64,000 nt of DNA from contig OX246740.1 in NCBI GenBank assembly GCA_945910005.1, forward strand, positions 54,987,221 to 55,051,220, read 5' to 3'. The notes beneath the pieces are model-generated. The model was not told where the DNA came from and made no database searches. It saw only the letters and a list, made by a program, of their open reading frames with translations. Made by a program: the position numbers and the translations under genes. Shown piece after piece: positions 52,106 through 64,000 of this stretch (position 1 is its first letter; each line of letters opens with the position of its first letter). The stretch is from Isoperla grammatica. Its lineage: Eukaryota > Arthropoda > Insecta > Plecoptera > Perlodidae.

Positions 52106-53174
52106 CATTACGAAGATATATTTATACAAATGTAGACTATGTGATAGGATCATAAACAGAACACGTATGTTTTCAACACGCATTTTGAACTGAGTGCCAG
52201 AGATTATTTCCATTACTTGACGAGTAACACGAGGCGTCTGCTCGCTGCTCAGTGTTCGTGATGGGTATGTGGACTTCGCCCTGTACGTATAACGCACTCA
52301 CTCATATTGCACGGAGGCCGTGACCTCTGCACTGTCACTATAGACATTCATTCTGTAAAGAGTACACATAAATAATACTACTCTTAATTTTTATCTACGA
52401 CGTCGAATACACCACGACTGAAGGCGACTATTTATTTAGTTCGTATCCATTTACAAAATGATTGCAAAATGATCATGGACCCTTTGACTGAGTGAATCAC
52501 GGTCTTCTTAATCTTCAATCATAAAAATTAATAAATATAGTTTTTAAATGTTATGTCAAGGTTCATGGATACATGTAAGATCTTGTATTTTTAATTGTTG
52601 TGCATTGTTGTCATTGAAGATTTAGAGGGCCGTGATTATAACCTATATAGGGGTCTCTGAGAAAATGATATTAGAAATTATTTACAAAGAATGACTTGCA
52701 CTTAAAACGTTATGATCGCATTATCGTGTGAAACATGATGTGTTTTTCGCCTTCTGCCATGACCGCATTACACAGATTTACTCGCTTAACGTTTGGTTTG
52801 GCGGAAACCGTAAACTGTAAACGGGAGAAATGAACATGGAAGTTAAATCGTGAAAGTTTCAGTTTTGGGTTCACGACGATTGCCGAGATTCAAATGGGAA
52901 ACGGAAACGGAAACGGTGAAGATATGGCGAAGATTCAACTTTCACGTTCTGTTTTCCTGTCGCGCATGCGTATCAGGCTGTACGGTTCGCGCGGTGTCAG
53001 CGTGTCAGCTTGGGAGCTTGCTGACTCTCTAGTGCTGACTGTGAGAACCACAGCACAACTAGACCCAGACTACCTCTTATCTGTTGGTACCAATACTAAA
53101 GTTTCCTCAACGTAACAAATCTCGTGCTGACACTAATCAAGCTAATCACCACATTGTGGAAAAAATAACCGATT
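52106..53174. other. Stretch without a recognisable gene
   Basis: An open frame at 52894-53115 begins ATGGGAAACGGAAACGGAAA (a GGAAAC triplet repeat) but resembles no protein I know. No promoter or splice support. Confidence 0.35.
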
Positions 53175-53176
53175 CA

Positions 53177-53207
<31 letters not shown>

Positions 53208-53430
53208 AATACATAAATACATGAATACATAAATACATAAATACATAAATACATTAATTCATTAATACATTAATACATTAATACATTAATACATTAATAT
53301 ATAAATACATAAATATATAAATATATAAATATATAAATACATAAATACATAAATACATACATACATTAATATATAAATACATACATATATAAATACATCA
53401 ATACATCAATACATCAATAATTAAATAAAA
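53175..53430. repeat. Compound (AAAT)n / (ATACATTA)n low-complexity tract
   Basis: It opens with about seven AAAT units and continues as interleaved ATAC, ATTA and ATAT tetranucleotides for about 220 bp. Confidence 0.9.
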
Positions 53431-53484
53431 ATAAATGTTTTTATAAACCCGGCACCTCCACCAAAATTCTAAATATTTTTGTAT

Positions 53485-55139
53485 TAATAATAAAATCTCT
53501 ACTGAACGTTTCACTTTGTTCCGAGTTGGATACACAAACATATAACTATTTGTTTTTAATTAAATTTATCAGAATAATAATCAAAATCAATAAATCAATT
53601 AGTTAAAATTGAAACAGATTTCAAAGTTTTCTGCATTCATTTACCGAATTCAATTACGAATCTAAAATCGACCATTCATACGATATCACAACAATATTAT
53701 CATCAACGAGCTTATCAAGCTATCACCATAAAAAATACGGAGAACAAAAAAATACCGCCGCCCTTAAATATTCCGTCTGTGTGAATCTTCCAAACACTTT
53801 ATCCTATTAGAATGATGAACCTCGTTAGAGATTAGAAGCGAGGTGGTTAACTAGCATCTATGTGCTAAAGATAACTACACTGGTTAAACGGGTGTGCTGT
53901 ACATTTAGCTTGAAACGCAAACACTGTACTATTAGCTGGGAGGGGGGGGGGGGGGGGGGGATGCATGTCTGCAAGGTCAATGTTAAAGCCCATGGCTATT
54001 AGGGGTCGGTATGCTAGGAAGATAAGGAAGCTCTGACAACCAGATTGAAATGTTCTTACTTTCACGAACCCTGTTCTGATCCGCTTCCAGTGAAATCCAG
54101 CAGAGTCGTTATAGGAGTGCGGTTTGGCCACAGGCCCGTCTTGAAACTATTCCAAGTCTTGAACTTAGAGAGGGTTGAATATCAATCGAATGGCGCAATT
54201 ATTCCTCCATTAACTCTTCCACTCTCTACAAGAAAACAAGCTGGCTGGCACTTTAAGGGGGGGCGGAGGGGTTAAGGGGGCGGCAGTTAAAGGGGATTAA
54301 TGTAACCGGACATTCAAGTGCCCGGGGCCTGCCAAAGCCCATATCCAGGAACGACCCTTAGGGAAACTAAGTATGTCTCAGGTTAATTCCCGCTGGATTT
54401 CTTAGTTTAGGTTTAGTTAAATGGATCATTGCATTAAATATCGAGGTTTGTATACTTCGTGTCCACCATTCCGGTGAAGGTTTTTGAATAAGTAAATTGG
54501 GCTTGGTTTTGTGAAGCCTTCTTTAAAACATTGTTCAGTGATTGCTTAAAAAGGTCTCTATAATAACCGACCAAATTTCTCCTCCAAATTTCCTTGATTT
54601 CTACGCGCTTCAATAAATGTACATACTTATTTTGCTTGTACTTTTAAGCATTTTTATTTTGTTAAATAGTGTGCACATGTAACTTACGGTAAGATCGAAT
54701 GTATGATGGCTTTTTAGTCGAAAATCATTTACAAAATATGAGTGTTCGTATTTTAAAAATGGGTATTTGTAAGAATGTAAATTACGTTAAATATTTTAGT
54801 TCTATACCTCTACGATAAATGAAAGTTTTCCAATTTATGAGGATAAAGCTTTGAATGTTTGAATTTGAATTTTATCCATGCTGGATGCAAAAAAAAACAC
54901 TTCCATAATGCAAAACGTTTTCTTTTATATATTTAAATTAAACATTTTTTTTTTAATATTCATTACAAAATCACTACCGAGAACTTCTTTTGTGAGACTG
55001 ATTGCAAATACTTCTCTATTCGACTATATTATTGCAAATTAAAAAACTCCAATCTTTCAGTGAGTCAAAGTTTAATATCATATTTATGAACATGATTTCA
55101 ATTTTAATTTCATCAAACCTTTCAATAAAATCATTGATA
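53485..55139. other. Stretch without a recognisable gene
   Basis: A G19 run at 53942-53960 and a G-rich patch near 54256-54290. No coding support. Confidence 0.45.
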
Positions 55140-55149
55140 GATTTGTAAA

Positions 55150-55290
55150 AAAAAAAATCACCCTTAGAGCCCGTCTGGCCAGCTGTTCAGGAAGTACAAT
55201 GGGCACACAGATTACATCCATTATACTGTATTGCACTAGTGGGTCACTGACCCGTTGTCAATAAAGATCCAATCAATCAATCATCTGAAG
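55150..55290 (+). mobile_element. Possible non-LTR retroelement 3' end with CAAT tail
   Basis: A GC-richer block (GAGCCCGTCTGGCCAGCTGT through GGTCACTGACC) is followed by CAATAAAGATC and CAATCAATCAATC. An AATAAA signal followed immediately by a tetranucleotide tail is typical of LINE or SINE ends. Confidence 0.4.
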
Positions 55291-56660
55291 ACATTTTGTC
55301 AATTACAATTAATTTTCAAACAAATTTCGTCATTAAAGGTGTGTTCTAAAGTGAATAATTGGCTTATTTACCTAGTGACAATGCCGGCTTGCTGATTTTG
55401 ACCTTTTAATATTTACCTGTTGGATTCACTATAAATTGGAGAAATAACATAGCATTTATAATTTGTGCTGAGCTCGACAAACCTACCTCATTCGAATCCA
55501 CAGTTTGCTAAGGTTTACCTCATCTAAGCTTTAGTCGTGTGTGGGAAGGCAGAGTTCTTTGTTAGGCTGGCACAATCTGACGTTAGGTAAACAACAACGT
55601 TGATGTGTTTGTCTGTAGCTGTGACTAAAGACTGTTTACTGTGTACTCACTCATTACTGGCGTTTACATAAAGGAGAGACGGCTTTGGGCATTCGCTTGC
55701 AATGAAATGTATTCACTACACAATAGAGACGTCGTGATAACCACACTGCTGATAACAAGCAAGTACATGTAATGTGTGGTTTTACTTCAATTATGAAACA
55801 GTGGGCCCTATTATGGCACAGTAAACCAAACAGTAATTCTACTTCAGAAAGTTCTGAAGTCGTGTCCATTCATAATATAACGTACACATTTTATTTTCCT
55901 GTTTAAAGATATTTCTTTCCTTTTCCAGACTTTAGTGCACTTCTGTTATATTTTAACTAACAGTTCTTTTTTGTTGTTGTACTCTATATATAATTTTTAA
56001 TTAATTTACCAATTTAAATTATTAATTTCCTTTTTCAATTGTCCAGTGTTCTCTTTTCTATAGTAGTTTCTGTTGTTTGTGCAATCTTAATTAGTAACGT
56101 TTCTGTTTTATTTCTTATAGTTGCAAAAACTGACAGAAAAGGTAATGGAATGGAAACCCCTTTCAAACAAATCCCAAGAACGAGTTCATATAATCTACAA
56201 GTTAATAGTCGTGGCTGTTCGAACACAATAAAATACAAGTCCATTCGAACACAATAAAGTACAAGTAAGTCCATTCGAACACAATAAAGTCAAGGGAGCG
56301 TTTGAATGGCTAACTCGATTACACACGAGCAATGTTGGTTGACTAACTAGCCGCTAGGGTAAAGTCAGCGCTCGGGTCGCGGTGGCGAGGTGCATTCTAA
56401 TGGAGGACGGGACGGGACGGGATACGATGCAGCGGGCGCGGTTTAGCTTTACACAAACACAAACACAGTCCCGTGACTAATGGAAGTGTGTTGTTTCTTG
56501 GGGACGTTTTTATGTTGGTTGCAGTACAATCTCTCATATTGACAATATCAGCTAACATCCTGGAAAGTTTTGTATTTCTTACTATCACGTACGCCAACAC
56601 AATAGTAATCTGACTATTAGTATCTCCATAGTATTATTTAATACTTACTATTATGTTACT
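55291..56660. other. Stretch without a recognisable gene
   Basis: It contains a three-copy tandem repeat at 56214-56293 and a (GGGAC)n patch at 56402-56421. Frames at 55654-56600 are unrecognised. Confidence 0.4.
56214..56293. repeat. Three-copy tandem repeat with AATAAA
   Basis: The unit TTCGAACACAATAAARTACA followed by AGTCCA occurs three times with small length differences, each containing AATAAA. Confidence 0.7.
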
Positions 56661-56661
56661 A

Positions 56662-56802
56662 TTCTTACAATGTCCCAATAACTACTATTCGTCGAATAGC
56701 TTGTTTTTTCCATGGCAACCACCAATCAAAACCATTGAAATCCTCCAAATAGCTTAATTGCTTCATATAACTTTCTTATTAGGAGTTTGTAAGACCGGCC
56801 CT
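56662..56802. mobile_element. ~141-bp MITE (family C, copy 4)
   Basis: CTTACAATGTCCCAATAACT to TTGTAAGACCGGCC matches the family closely, including CCATGGCAACCACCAATC. The left terminus is shortened. Confidence 0.7.
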
Positions 56803-57110
56803 TAGTATTGTATTGTACATTCTAACATTCTACTTATTATATAATACTTACTATTAATTAGAAGTTTTTAAGGTGTAGCCGGTGTATTTTGGGGTCTGTT
56901 TAATCACCGACTCGTTAGCATCAACTATTCACTAGGTGAAATCATTAACAAGTCTTTAGTAGACTACTGTTCTCGCCACACGCGTTCAAAATTTGAATCC
57001 AGGAAATATTTATTGGAACAAAAAGACAATCAAATGAAATAACATTAAATTTTCTAGAGGATGACGTAAGGGACGTTTTGACAATTTTAAAGCATTTTTA
57101 AACGCCAGAA
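56803..57110. other. Spacer, no gene seen
   Basis: AT-rich, nothing recognised. Confidence 0.4.
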
Positions 57111-57490
57111 AGCGGGGGGGGGTACTGCTAGTGCTCGTCCCACAGCCTTAAGCCAGATCGCAACGCCCGCTGGCAAAGCTATTGTGAGCTCCATCGAGAT
57201 TCCAGCAACGCGCGACGGGGATGGATCGGGAACCTCATTTCGACCCATCACGAATGGAAATTAAATGAGAACTCGCGGATTGTGACGGGAAATCGGTTGG
57301 AAATCTCATGTTCCCCGCTGCTCTTGGCTGTCATTTTGGGCCGTCACTCAAGCTAGTACGTTCCTCGCTACGTCGCTACCCCCTCAACGTCGAGATTGTG
57401 TGATAAGCGATTTTAAAGCGACGTCAATTTAAAATTCTCACCGCGCGGCCGAGCCACGATGTTACTTGAGGAGCGGGGAGGGGGGGGGGG
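57111..57490. other. GC-rich unique patch
   Basis: About 370 bases are clearly GC-richer than their flanks, with many CpGs (AACGCGCGACGGGG, CACCGCGCGGCCGAG) and no visible repeat structure or long frame. It ends in a G11 run at 57480-57490. It could be a regulatory region or an untranslated exon. Confidence 0.3.
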
Positions 57491-59400
57491 AGGGGGAGGG
57501 AACTGTACAAATAATGTTACGTCTTAGAGATCCCGGTATGTTCACCTACCTTGTGGAAAACCCAATTTCAGTATGTTAATATTGCTTGAAAATGTATTTA
57601 AGTTGTCCTTAATGTAAATCAAAATATATCATCCTGTAGAGAATTTAGTGCTCTTGCTTATGAATGTTTTTTTGCTCCAATCGCAAATTTAGTTTTTCAG
57701 ATGTTCCTAATTACCTTTGTAATATGATGTTGCTCGACACTATTCACAACATACAGCCTTGAAGCGGGTAGCAAGCCAGGTAGTAAAAAACATGAAATAA
57801 TTTATGTTTACTGTAAACAAGATGTTTCTTATTACCTCTTGGGTGTCGGGATACGCTGCGTCGATTGTCCTGACGTTTCGGACTAATTTAATATACCATA
57901 TTAAGAGAAACACAATCATGTATAAGATGATGTACACCAAGGTTGCTTATTTAATGGGACTTTAAGATTTACAGTTTGGATTGAGACAAGAACAAATAAA
58001 AAATAAGCACAATAAAATGTTTCAGAATGGTTTTTTGTTTTACCCTTGATTTGTAGGTATCTTGGCGGGTATACAGTCTGAAATTGGGTGCTATCAACGC
58101 AATCTACAATACATTATACATGTTAAGTTTAGACCATTGATTTGTTTTAGTATAAAAGAATCTAAGAATTGTACTTTACATTGGCGCATACCTGTAATTC
58201 TCTATGATCGAATACATTCCGGAAGGTGAGACAAGAATAAGAAATGAAGATATTTGAAGTCAATATATTCTCGACGGATATAAAACTACTTTTCTTTCAA
58301 ACACGGCGCCGTAAAAATGTATCTCCTTCATTCTCGCATCAGAATTTAAATCAAACCCCCATTTATCTCCGTGTATATTTTTTTATACGTTTTATTTTCG
58401 GTAGTTTGTTATGAAAAGTGTCACGGTTGGTACAAAGGTGAATATTAAGCAGGTCGGTGTAGTAGTTCATCCATCCAACTGTCTAGTTCAGCCCGCGAGG
58501 ATATTCATTCACGCAATAAAAGACATGTCTTTCGCTCCGAGCGCTTTGACAACCGGCACAGGTTAAAGGTGTCTGGAATTGAACGTTTATTTGAAATCTG
58601 ACAACCTCGTTTATTTATTTCTTTGAGTTCGACGTATTCGCGACCTATTTCATATACTTCACCCCCCCCCCCCCCCTCCCCACTCGTCTGACGTGTCAAT
58701 CGCTTTCTTCCATGTAGTGGTAATAAATCTATACCTCTGAGAGCCATCCCACCCATTCAAATGTGAAAATGATTCTTCAATCGTACCTATTTTATATATT
58801 TAAAGAATGTAATACTATCATTATTGTACATTATAACTGATGTGCAATAAAAGTAGTAAACTTTATTTTCCGATTTTATTAGCACTAATAAATCCACAAA
58901 TGTATCCACAAATATATTTGTATTTTGATTGCGAAGCACTTATTAGCAGTGAGAAACTTCGAAATTGATATCGATAACGTATAACGCACATCTCTACGAA
59001 CTTACATAGCTTGTGCCCTTGCAGGTCTATTGCCAAAGAGCTGGCTCAGAAGGTGGCTTGAAATATAAACAAATGTTTTGATTCGTGTGCATTTTGACAA
59101 ACTAGCTGTAAAGTAATTTTTTTAAATTACATAAAAGCAGATTTTTGTATTTTTCAATTTTTTAGAACGTAATAACTATGATTATTATTTTTTTATTTAG
59201 TGTGCGATTTTTGTAAGGTACACGAACTTGTGCCTTCGTTGGTACATCCTTAGAAACTATGCACAATTTTAGATATATACGTTCTCAGGCAATTACGGAA
59301 AACACCAAATGCTGAAAATTACTGTCCTGTTTAGCTTTAACGGTTACACGTATATTCCCACCTGGGAAAAATCACCCCTCCCCCCTCCCCCCCTTCCCCT
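57491..59400. other. Stretch without a recognisable gene
   Basis: AT-rich with a C15 run at 58662-58676. The open frames at 57740-57940 and 58505-58756 are not supported. Confidence 0.4.
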
Positions 59401-59439
59401 CCCATCAGAGAGAACACACACGCGAGAACTGACACAGAG

Positions 59440-59660
59440 CGTGATTCGTCGAGGGGATTAACGCGTTCATAATGCAAAGCGCGTCGCGCGTTGTCGCGTC
59501 ATGTCCTTTGACGCGCGCGTCACGGTGGGCGAACACGCGTCGCGCGCGGAGCCACGTTACAACAAACTTTACTTATTTGTGATTCCGTTTGGTGCGCGAG
59601 AAATGTCGAATATCTCGATCCTCCCGTCTCGTTCGAGTATCGCGCTGGGTGGATTCAAAT
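59440..59660. promoter_or_regulatory. CpG-dense islet
   Basis: More than 20 CpG dinucleotides fall within about 120 bases (59461-59575), in strings such as AAAGCGCGTCGCGCGTTGTC and GACGCGCGCGTCACGG, with several ACGCGT palindromes. This contrasts sharply with the AT-rich flanks. It may be an unmethylated CpG promoter. No exon is identified next to it. Confidence 0.35.
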
Positions 59661-61105
59661 AGTCGAACCGTGGAAAGGAACAATCCGGATCTATTGAAAC
59701 GAAATCTTGTCTATATTCACTTTCCAAGAACGAATATTATCTTTCTCCGATCCAACAGCGACCGTTGGACGGGCACGTCTGTTCTATCATTCTATCTACA
59801 AGTATAGTCAAACACCGTCACTCACAGCTCAATTCAACAGTTTGTATTTGCGCTGCAAGATATAGAAACAGTCCATTGAATAAGGTAACATCTCACATAA
59901 AGGTGGACTCAAAGACTTCTCGATATTCCACAGAGGCGCAGTAAACATTGCAAGATATTCAAAATCAATATCCCCGTGTATGAACGCGGCTTAGATATGG
60001 AGATGCAGGCTTGGAAGATTGAACTGTGACGTCACTAGGCCTTACAGCACTGCGAGTACATTAAGGGGGGGGAGGTTGACGTCACACCGCTTATGCTCAG
60101 CCTCATGTGATGTTCACATGAGTACAGTGTAGTGTACTCTAAATGGGAATTCATTTATTTATTTTAGACTGATTAGCTTAAGTACAGCCTCAATTATTAT
60201 ATTTTTCAATTTGAATGCAATCGTTTGTTTATACCTCAATGTGTTTCTCATATTCACTCGCAGATTGAGCTAAATGATGGGTTGGACAGAACATGTATCC
60301 ACTCTTTACAACTCTCCTGCACCCACCCTATTATTTGTTTGACTCGATCGTCACAAACCAACAGGTCATGTATAAAATTGAGTGCAGACGTTTTTCGAGT
60401 AAATACGTGCATTTTCTACCCTTGATTTACTTATGTCACACACTAGAAAACCAATCTAGAGACCCTTCGCTTGAAATTACATAACTATGAATTTGAGTCC
60501 CCATTAGAAACTACAACCTGTGTTCTGTAAGTTGGAGATTGCTCCCGTCAACAACATCAGCGTCAACAGCATTACTACACTAACTAACTAATAACTAGTT
60601 CAAAGGCTCAGACCAACTTTTCTCCACCCATGATGTGGGGTACAGTGGTCACCAAGCAACATGCAACATTGAAGCCGCGTATCAAATGTCTACTCACTAT
60701 AGTATATACTAAATCGGCAAGCGTGAAATCAGCTCGAATAGTCGAAAAGTTAGGACTTAGCAACAGCCGAACAGACAAGATCACGCCATTCCGACTTAAA
60801 ATGGCGGTCCAAATGTTTTACATCTGATTGTTTTGTAACACTTAAGTTCACCGTAACCTCGAACCGTGTAGAAGTATGTGTCTGCATTGTGAATGAAGTG
60901 TGTTGGTCATACAAGCAGGAGCAGCTCCATTACCTGCCTAGTGCATAGTCCAAAGCTCGAGTCGTTAGGCGATAGAATCCAACGTTAGTTATAGTAATAA
61001 ACTCTGATACTCCCAAAATTAACGGTATTTTTTTAATTTCTTGAGAATGCTTCGATATTGAAAAAGTAATACCTACGCACATTTGGTTTTTGTACCAGTT
61101 GAAAA
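59661..61105. other. Stretch without a recognisable gene; paired CREs
   Basis: Two exact CRE octamers, at 60027-60034 and 60077-60084, lie 50 bp apart around a short G run. No gene is supported. Confidence 0.4.
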
Positions 61106-61370
61106 TCAGTCTTGTTACTGAGTGGGCAGACTCTATAAAAACGAATTTATTATTTGTTTTACCTCAGATTATTATCTACCGTCCCTTTTATGCACGCTAT
61201 TTCAACGAAATTTAAAAGATTCTTTGCGTTCTTTCACATTCGTAAAGGTAGTCTTCACCTATTTCCAGTAGAAGAACTAGAGACGTAGAAAATTAGGTTG
61301 GTACTATTGGAGTTGGCTATATGTCGTAAGCATGAAGCTTGTTACGTTGGGGGCACTTTACCTACACAAT
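61106..61370. repeat. Dispersed repeat family D, copy 4, with head block
   Basis: The head GTTACTGAGTGGGCAGACTC is shared with 37231-37255. Then come TTTATGCACGCTATTTCAAC, GCGTTCTTTCACATTCGTAA and GGTTGGTACTATTGGAGTTG from 61176, ending near TTACGTTGGGGGCACTTTAC. Confidence 0.55.
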
Positions 61371-63735
61371 AGACTGTATTAGTGATGACGTCAGATTAAA
61401 CGGCGGACGAGTTATCTGACTCCAAACAACTTTCCTGAAACGTAGTTATTTTATTTAATGTAGTAATTGTATCATTACAATATTTGACTTATCAGTTTAA
61501 TCAACTTCTTTTTCACTGTTTCGTGTTAAGGAAAACGAAATATCTGAACGGATAATCCTCGCTACAATGTTTGCAAAAACAAAACTATCTGTCAACTGTC
61601 ATGATTGTTTGGAGTCACAAATACGGTTCGTCATCGGTTGACACAGGAATCGTGACGTCACACTAATATACTTTATATATGACCGTGGCAGCTTTGAGCG
61701 CTGTTTTAAGTGTCGCACCTTATCATGTACCCCGTGCTTCTCACCTAGACACACGGTAGACGGTGACGCTAAAAACAACGTAGCTCAAGTACTCGGGCAG
61801 GGAAATAATTAACTTCAAGTGGTTCATTAATTATATTCCATCCATCAACTTGCTGCCAACTTTCTACTTTAACACGTCTGTTTTACCCGGTTTTTGTGCG
61901 GAAATACGGGCGTTGCAGGGAACGCCGGGAAGTGGCGACCAAGGGACTTTACCTGGGCTTTTCTTATTGATTTATTTAATAGTATCCTGGCTTAGACATG
62001 GATATCGTAAGGCTGTTTTTTATCTTCGTAATCGCCCACTTAACGTCTCGATTAGCATCGTTGCCATATAATGTATAAATATAAATATATAATGTATATA
62101 ATACATAGACCTCGGTAACTGTAATCAATATAGATCGCATCATGACAAGAATCAAGATAGCTGGTCTAAGTGTTACTCTTTTGACACACGTGATTTAGAT
62201 CTACTAGCTTAACCCAGCCACGGACTATTGATAATGTTCACATTATGAATAAAATACCTTAAAAACGTAGTCGTACAAAATATGTGTGAAAAAGGTCCAT
62301 TTACTTTACTTTCCGTTCCCCTATAGGCTGTGGAACCCCTAAAATGCTTTAAGATTGATGAAAGTAAATCACAGCCTGTCACCCTCTGTAGAATTTACAG
62401 TTTTCTTTTTATTGTTTTTTTTTTTTCAATAAATATTTCCGTTTTTTAAATTGACTTATTAATTACCTTTTGTTATTTAATTTAAAAACGGAAATTTTTA
62501 TTAAAACAGAGAAATATTCTTTGAAATTGCATTAAATTCTGTAGAAGTTTACTTTTTGAGAATATTTAAGCACTTTAAAGGAATTTTAACCGACAGGAAA
62601 CGTATTTTTGTGAAGGGTATATGTATCTTTATTTAAACATGAGGCCAAGTTAAGTTCTATGACGAACCTCAGAATCAATGACGTCACGGCATACTAGTTG
62701 TATCGTAGTTATAATGTCCTTCAACTCAGGAAATCAATCGGCTTCATTGATTGCGCGCTGGTAAAAATAGACGTTATTATTTTAGTTGTTTACTGTGAAG
62801 CGGGTCGAACTGGACAACCGTTTGTGCATGCGCTCAAATAACCAGTGTAAACAGGAATGAATGGGTAGTCTAAATATATATCTTGCTTATATTGATTATG
62901 TTCGTATGTGAACTTTTGATTTATAAATGTGATTGACAATAGAATGTTATACATTTAGTGAATCATTAAGGGTTGATACGGCGCATACGTTTTTTGTCAC
63001 CCTCGATCGAATATTTCTTTATTTAACTACAAGGTGCTCTTGTGTGGTTTTTGTGACATGCCTCTAAAAAAGGAGAATACGTAAAGCTCATAAAATTCCT
63101 TGCAGGAAGTCAATAGTTCGTAGCAACATCGGTTGGAGGTGAATATCCTCTAGTCGTGCACCTTCTGTTCAGATATTTGTCCCCTGGGTCTACTTAGACA
63201 TCGAAGGAACTGTCAGAATGAGGAGAAGGGTCGAATACGACTACTTGTTATTGTAAGCTTCACATCTGACTTGTTATACCGTTCTGTGTTCACAAGATTG
63301 CGAGGCCGGGGCCAATATTCTTTCTTGTGTGATTATATTTCAACATCCAGTATATTCTATCACCTTCCTTTGTCACCATTGGAGACGGATATTGTTATTT
63401 TCCCCAAGACCGCTCAACTTGAACCAAAGTCGATCCTTACTATGCGGTACTCGAGACACCTTTATTCTGGAATAACACACCAATTCAAATCTACGTTAGA
63501 TATGCCTCTTCTACACTGGGCAATTAACTAACGCTATATCATTTTTTGCCTTCTAACTATACCAGTGCAGAAGTTATACAAACCACCGATTAATCAAAAT
63601 CGAATTTTCTAGAATAGCACTTGTATCAGTTCTGCTGAATTAGGAAATTTAAAGAAACGTTGTGAATCTTGCAATATCGATTTATTGTCACCGTAAAAGT
63701 AAATGTACTCACAACTGGCTATAGTAGTTATATCA
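61371..63735. other. Stretch without a recognisable gene
   Basis: It holds three exact CREs (61386, 61653, 62679) and a retroelement tail fragment at 62019-62068 (CGTCTCGATTAGCATCGTTGC). No coding region is supported. Confidence 0.4.
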
Positions 63736-63736
63736 T

Positions 63737-63884
63737 CGTCGTACAACATCTTCGGTAATGCTTCCGTCACGGGTGGGTGAGCGGCAGCCAACCAGCGGCC
63801 GTGGCTAATTCAAATACCTGCTCGAGTTGGCCGAGACCGTAAACACATCATTGATGACGAAAGCATTACCGAAGCTGTTTTAAG
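63737..63884. mobile_element. ~148-bp palindromic MITE (family B, copy 2, inverted)
   Basis: TCGTACAACATCTTCGGTAA begins the left arm and GACGAAAGCATTACCGAAGC lies in the right. The interior is the reverse complement of 48532-48691. The right tip is degraded (TGTTTTAAGAGAC). Confidence 0.78.
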
Positions 63885-64000
63885 AGACCTATATCCACTT
63901 TCATAACATCACAATATGTAAGCTTGGATTATCGTGAAAATAGTTTACGCTTCAATCAGGTGTGTAACGGACAAGTTGATGTAGCATCATAGAAATAGAT

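Overview
The window looks like a gene-poor stretch of an invertebrate animal genome, probably a marine one. It is AT-rich and has spliceosomal GT-AG introns. It holds long CA, CT and AAT microsatellites, dense families of small inverted-repeat transposons (MITEs), tRNA-derived SINE fragments and CpG-rich islets. The word TAGGCCTA recurs, which from memory is common in several marine invertebrates. I cannot name the phylum. I see no rRNA, no convincing intact tRNA, no CRISPR array and no convincing host protein-coding gene; most short open frames are chance frames, many of them inside repeats.

The one strong coding unit is a complete hAT-superfamily DNA transposon at 3179-8040. It has 15-bp terminal inverted repeats and a perfect 8-bp target duplication (GGTGTGAT). 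Its minus-strand transposase has a TTF-type zinc finger, a DUF4371/hAT catalytic core and a C-terminal hAT dimerisation exon behind an 88-bp intron. The reading frame is otherwise open but is split by a 445-bp hAT-type MITE (6079-6523) that brought its own perfect 8-bp target duplication (GTTTATTT).

Layout. 1-3.2 kb: tandem tRNA-derived SINEs, a retroelement tail and a 167-bp MITE. 3.2-8.0 kb: the hAT element with its nested MITE and a (CA)n tract. 8-17 kb: an (AAT)n tract, several foldback MITEs, a nine-copy 88-bp tandem array with one CRE octamer (TGACGTCA) per unit, and a direct duplication around a TA-flanked element. 17-25 kb: nearly featureless. 25.6-27.1 kb: a twenty-copy 77-bp array carrying about 53 CRE octamers, followed by a long foldback element and a tRNA-derived SINE head. 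27.5-64 kb: mostly unannotatable AT-rich DNA with dispersed repeats, microsatellites, possible promoter-like clusters (ETS/E2F near 37.9 kb, RFX/CCAAT/CRE near 41.2 kb, a CpG islet near 59.5 kb), and second or later copies of the MITE families seen in the first part.

Two window-wide patterns stand out. The palindromic CRE octamer is over-represented: two unrelated arrays plus ten dispersed sites. There are also 26 G or C homopolymers of 10-22 bp, clustered at 9-15 kb and 44-48 kb. All counts were made by eye.
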